64,000 nucleotides of DNA from Streptomyces sp. NRRL S-455. Lineage in GTDB: Bacteria; Actinomycetota; Actinomycetes; Streptomycetales; Streptomycetaceae. The stretch covers positions 186,001 to 250,000 of the forward strand of contig NZ_JOCT01000021.1 of assembly GCF_000717875.1 (NCBI RefSeq), read 5' to 3'. The translations under genes and the position numbers were made by a program. This document shows positions 60,910 to 64,000 of the stretch, in pieces; the first letter of the stretch is position 1; every line of letters starts with the position of its first letter. Below the pieces are notes generated by a model. The model was given only the letters and a program-made list of their open reading frames with translations. It searched no databases and was not told the origin of the DNA.

Positions 60910-61269
60910 GTGCAGTACATGATTCTCGCGCGCTATTCGCAGGACGTGGTGGAAGGCGTGCTCAAGGACCCGCAGGCGATTATCGCCAGGGACGAGCACG
61001 CTTTTAAGTTCTACGGCTCGCTCGGCGGCAAGGTCGTCAACTACTGGTTCACCCGCGACGTCGAATACCACTTCGCCGTTGTCGTCGACTTCCCGGACGC
61101 GGAGGCCGCGCACGCCGCCGTGCTGACCGGCTACTCCACCGGCGCCTTCACCGAGGGCAAGCTCATCCCGCTGGCCTCGGCCGACGAGATGGTCAGCGCG
61201 CTCAAGCGTGCCGCGCCCGCCGTCGACCTGTTCTACCCGCCGACGGAGCCGCAGGACGCCTCGGCCTGA
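60910..61269 (+). CDS. GYD-domain-like protein, 119 aa
   Basis: From the GTG at 60910: YMILARYSQDVVEGVLKDPQ, then FKFYGSLGGKVVNYWFTRDV, EYHFAVVVDFPDAEAAHAAV and GAFTEGKLIPLASADEMVSA. This is the ferredoxin-like GYD family (small, often dimeric), which includes proteins near natural-product and stress genes. Function not established. It lies 112 nt before the polyketide synthase and may be its first partner. Confidence 0.8.
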   Translation: MQYMILARYSQDVVEGVLKDPQAIIARDEHAFKFYGSLGGKVVNYWFTRDVEYHFAVVVDFPDAEAAHAAVLTGYSTGAFTEGKLIPLASADEMVSALKRAAPAVDLFYPPTEPQDASA

Positions 61270-61381
61270 CCCCTGGGGCCTGTCTCGGGCAGGTGGGGCA
61301 CGCCCCACCTGCTCGCCTTCCGTTCCAGCACGCACTGCTCCTGAAACGCACCGCGCGGAGCCCGCCTTCAGAGAGGTAGAC

Positions 61382-64000
61382 GTGAGCGGTATTCGTCGAA
61401 CAACGCCGCCGGGCGTCCAGGCCCGGGATCTCGTGGAACTGCTCCGGCAGCGGGGCGATGAAAACGGCCGACGCGCCGCATTCACCTTTCTCGCCGACGG
61501 TGTGAAGGTCTCGGAGCGACTGTGCTACGCGGATCTCGACCGGAGGGCGCGTGCCATCGCGTCGCATTTGCTGACCCTGGGCGATCCCGGCGACCGTGTG
61601 TTGATGCTGTATCCGTCGGGTCCGGAATTCGCCACCGCGTTCTACGGCTGCCTCTACGCCGGGATGACGGCCGTTCCCGCCTATCCGCCGCGCTCCGACA
61701 AACACGCGGCGCGGCTCAACGCCGTCGCCCAGGACTGCGGGGCCTCGATCATCGCGGCCCCCGGCCGGCTCTGCGACACGCTGGCGGACAAGTACGACCC
61801 CAACGCCCGCTGGGCGCCGACCGACCGTGTTCCGCTCGAAGCCGCCGACGACTGGCGTCACCCGGACATCACCCCGGACGACCTGGCCTTCCTCCAGTAC
61901 ACCTCCGGCTCGACGGGCAACCCGAAGGGGGTGATGCTCAGCCACGCCAACCTCCTGCACAACCTGGAGCTCATGGCCCGCGCCATGGGGCACAGCGAGA
62001 GCCCCGTCTTTGTCTCCTGGCTGCCGCTCTTCCACGACATGGGGCTCATCGGCCATCTGCTCCAGGCCCTCTACTGGGGCAGCGAGCTGGTCTACATGCC
62101 GCCCGAGGCTTTCCTTCAGGAGCCGGTCCGCTGGCTGCGCGCCCTCAGTGACTACCGGGGCACCTTCAGCGCCGCGCCGAACTTCGCCTACGAGCTGTGC
62201 GTCCGCCGCACCCGCCCCGAGGACCGCGCCGGACTGGACCTGAGTCACTGGCGGCTGGCCCTCAACGCGGCCGAGCCGGTACGCGCCGACACCCTCGCCC
62301 GCTTCGAGGCGATGTACGCCGAGCACGGCTTCCGCCCCGAGTCCTGGCACCCGGCGTACGGACTCGCCGAGAACTCCGTGTACGTCTCCAGCGGCCTCCC
62401 GGACAGCGGCGCCGTCATCGTCCACGTGGACGGGGCGGAGCTGGAGCACGACCGGATCGTGGAGGTCGCGCCGGGCACCGCGGGCTCGCGCGCGCTCGTC
62501 GGCGCCGGACACGCCCGCCACGGACAACGGACCGCGATCGTCGACCCCGCCACCCGGCGTGCCCTCGACGCCAACCAGGTCGGCGAGATCTGGATCAGCG
62601 GCCCCAGCGCGGGACAGGGGTACTGGGGCCGGACGGAGGAGACCGCCGCCACCTTCTGCAACCGCCTCGCCGACGAAGGGGAGCCGAGCTGGGTCGCCAC
62701 CGGTGACAAGGGATTCCTGACGCCCGACGGGGAACTCGTCATCACCGGCCGCATCAAGGACATGATCATCGTGCGGGGGCGCAACCTCTACCCCCAGGAC
62801 ATAGAGCGCACCGTCGAGACCGTCGACCGTGCCTTCCGGCCCGGCTGCACCGCCGCCTTCTCCGTGGAATCCGCGAGCGGCGAGGAGCGCGTCGTCGTCG
62901 TCCAGGAGGTGCGGGGCGAGGACGCGGACGCCGAGCGGATCGGCCCCGCCGTGGCTGCGGCCGTCGTCGCGGAGCACGATGTGCCGCTGCACGCGCTGGT
63001 GCTGCTGCGCACGCGAGCCATTCCCAAGACCTCCAGCGGCAAGCTCGCCCGCCGTGCCGCCCGCAAGGGCTATCTCGAAGGAACCCTGGACGCGCTGGCC
63101 ACCTGGACCGCACAGGGGACGGCGCCGCGTCCCGACACCGAGGGGTACGGGCCGGCTGCCGACGGGGACCAGAACGCGTTGGTACGCCGGATCCTCGACG
63201 CCGTCGCCGAGCACACCGGCTTGGCCGTGGACGAGCTGGACCCGACCGCCAGCTTCCACACCTATGGGGTCGACTCGGCCTCCGCCGTGGCGATCTCCGG
63301 CTCGCTCCAGCGGGAACTGGGCCGCCGCGTGCCCGCCGCCCTCTTCTACCAGCACCCGACGGCCGAGGCCGCCGCCCGCCACCTCGCCGGACGGAGTGCC
63401 GGGCACGAGGCGGGCACGCAGGCCGCCCCGCGGCCCGGCACGCCCGCCCCGCCCGCCGCGCCGGCCGCGGCCGAGCCGATCGCCGTCGTCGGCATGGCCT
63501 GCCGCTTCCCCGGCGCCGAGAACACCGAGGAGTTCTGGACGCTGTTGCACGGCGGCGGCGACGCCGTCACCCCGGTGCCCGCCGACCGATGGGACGCGGA
63601 GCGGCTCTACGACCCGGAGCTCAAGCGGGACGGCACCGCCAGCACCCGCTGGGGCGGCTTCCTCGGGGACGTCGCGGGATTCGAGCCCGAGTTCTTCGGC
63701 ATCTCGCCCGCCGAGGCGGTGGCCATCGACCCCCAGCAGCGGCTCCTCATGGAGGTCGTGTGGGAGGCCCTGGAGAACGCGGCGATCGTCCCGGCGGCCC
63801 TCGCGGGCAGCGACACCGGAGTCTTCGTCGGCATCAGCAACAACGACTACAGCCGGCTCACCGCCGGAGCGAAGGGCGCCCTGGGCGCGTACTACGGCAC
63901 GGGCAACGCCCTGAGCGTCGCCGCGAACCGGCTGTCGTACCTCCTCGACCTGCGCGGTCCGAGTCTTGCTCTGGACACCGCGTGTTCCTCCTCGCTCGTC
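61382..64000 (+). CDS. Type I polyketide synthase loading region: FAAL-ACP-KS (3' end outside window)
   Basis: 873 residues are visible, from a GTG at 61382 behind GAGAGGTAGAC. A fatty-acyl-AMP ligase domain spans about 1-570: QYTSGSTGNPKGVMLSHANL (P-loop, near 170), SWLPLFHDMGLIGHLL, AYGLAENSVYVSSG and TGDKGFLTPDGELVITGRIK. An acyl carrier site (YGVDSASAVAIS, Ser about 630) follows, then a linker and a ketosynthase starting EPIAVVGMACRFPG (about 698). The KS active-site Cys (DTACSSSLV, C868) lies right at the window edge. It would activate a fatty acid, load it on ACP and extend it. Confidence 0.93.
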   Translation, partial: MSGIRRTTPPGVQARDLVELLRQRGDENGRRAAFTFLADGVKVSERLCYADLDRRARAIASHLLTLGDPGDRVLMLYPSGPEFATAFYGCLYAGMTAVPAYPPRSDKHAARLNAVAQDCGASIIAAPGRLCDTLADKYDPNARWAPTDRVPLEAADDWRHPDITPDDLAFLQYTSGSTGNPKGVMLSHANLLHNLELMARAMGHSESPVFVSWLPLFHDMGLIGHLLQALYWGSELVYMPPEAFLQEPVRWLRALSDYRGTFSAAPNFAYELCVRRTRPEDRAGLDLSHWRLALNAAEPVRADTLARFEAMYAEHGFRPESWHPAYGLAENSVYVSSGLPDSGAVIVHVDGAELEHDRIVEVAPGTAGSRALVGAGHARHGQRTAIVDPATRRALDANQVGEIWISGPSAGQGYWGRTEETAATFCNRLADEGEPSWVATGDKGFLTPDGELVITGRIKDMIIVRGRNLYPQDIERTVETVDRAFRPGCTAAFSVESASGEERVVVVQEVRGEDADAERIGPAVAAAVVAEHDVPLHALVLLRTRAIPKTSSGKLARRAARKGYLEGTLDALATWTAQGTAPRPDTEGYGPAADGDQNALVRRILDAVAEHTGLAVDELDPTASFHTYGVDSASAVAISGSLQRELGRRVPAALFYQHPTAEAAARHLAGRSAGHEAGTQAAPRPGTPAPPAAPAAAEPIAVVGMACRFPGAENTEEFWTLLHGGGDAVTPVPADRWDAERLYDPELKRDGTASTRWGGFLGDVAGFEPEFFGISPAEAVAIDPQQRLLMEVVWEALENAAIVPAALAGSDTGVFVGISNNDYSRLTAGAKGALGAYYGTGNALSVAANRLSYLLDLRGPSLALDTACSSSLV

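Noticed and set aside
57804-60920. Very long open frame on the minus strand opposite the two-component genes
   Set aside because: It mirrors the real plus-strand genes. High GC leaves antisense frames open, and the translation has no family features.
61202-63550. Long minus-strand open frame opposite the PKS start
   Set aside because: Antisense of the FAAL-ACP region, Gly/Val/Asp-rich and without any recognisable motif.

Overview
The window looks like chromosome from a Streptomyces or close actinomycete. GC content is very high, third codon positions are G/C-rich, GTG starts and ATGA stop-start overlaps are common, and many genes are typical of the group: ECF sigma, LytR-CpsA-Psr, WXG100, PucR, SpoIIE phosphatase, DUF4190, NfeD/SPFH, cold-shock protein and DEAD-box helicase. 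It holds housekeeping or conditionally useful genes mixed with at least six broken genes, and then two biosynthetic regions, as is common in accessory parts of Streptomyces chromosomes.

1-2.8 kb (minus strand): an ECF-like sigma factor, a membrane protein, a short precursor peptide and an ATP-grasp ligase lie in one direction. The last two form a TgmA/TgmB-type graspetide (ATP-grasp RiPP) pair; the ligase runs off the left edge. 2.8-6.5 kb: a LytR-CpsA-Psr protein and a deacetylase-like/glycosyltransferase fusion whose deacetylase half has lost its metal ligands. 7-22 kb: small membrane proteins, an AsnC fragment, TfoX-like and SRPBCC proteins, a secreted beta-helix protein, a PucR regulator with a LysA-like PLP decarboxylase, a peroxiredoxin-like remnant, a MerR-type regulator behind a perfect 32-bp palindrome, a cold-shock protein plus RNA helicase pair, and an NfeD/SPFH/holin-like/DUF3618 run. 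22-26.6 kb: a WXG100 (type VII secretion) cassette flanked by two related membrane proteins. 26.9-37.3 kb: a frameshifted PAS-SpoIIE gene, an orphan FtsX permease, a GNAT acetyltransferase, a secreted DUF4394 protein, a PucR-type regulator, a truncated response regulator, a DUF6223 protein and a D-threonine-aldolase-like enzyme.

37.5-47.9 kb holds the most unusual locus. A tRNA-Leu-shaped gene opens what looks like one ten-gene operon with 4-nt overlaps. By alignment its anticodon loop is three bases too short, so it appears to have no anticodon. The operon encodes a haem-oxygenase-like di-metal oxidase, a 442-residue protein of unknown family, a Rieske protein, a ferredoxin, a large caspase/gingipain-like protein with a zinc ribbon, a stand-alone valyl-tRNA-synthetase-like enzyme with an eroded editing site, a stub of a FAD/NAD(P)-binding protein, a nitroreductase, a PNPOx-like protein and an MFS exporter. 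I infer a tRNA-dependent biosynthetic pathway in which a non-decoding tRNA carries an amino acid for tailoring; the chemistry and product are unknown.

48-64 kb: a broken dicarboxylate symporter and two intact ones, three LuxR-type regulators, a two-component system, an ATP-grasp ligase, an ornithine-cyclodeaminase-like enzyme, a DegT-type aminotransferase, an FMN reductase, a GYD-domain-like protein, and the start of a type I polyketide synthase (fatty-acyl-AMP ligase, ACP, KS) that continues past the right edge. Whether this belongs to the same product as the tRNA locus cannot be decided from the window.
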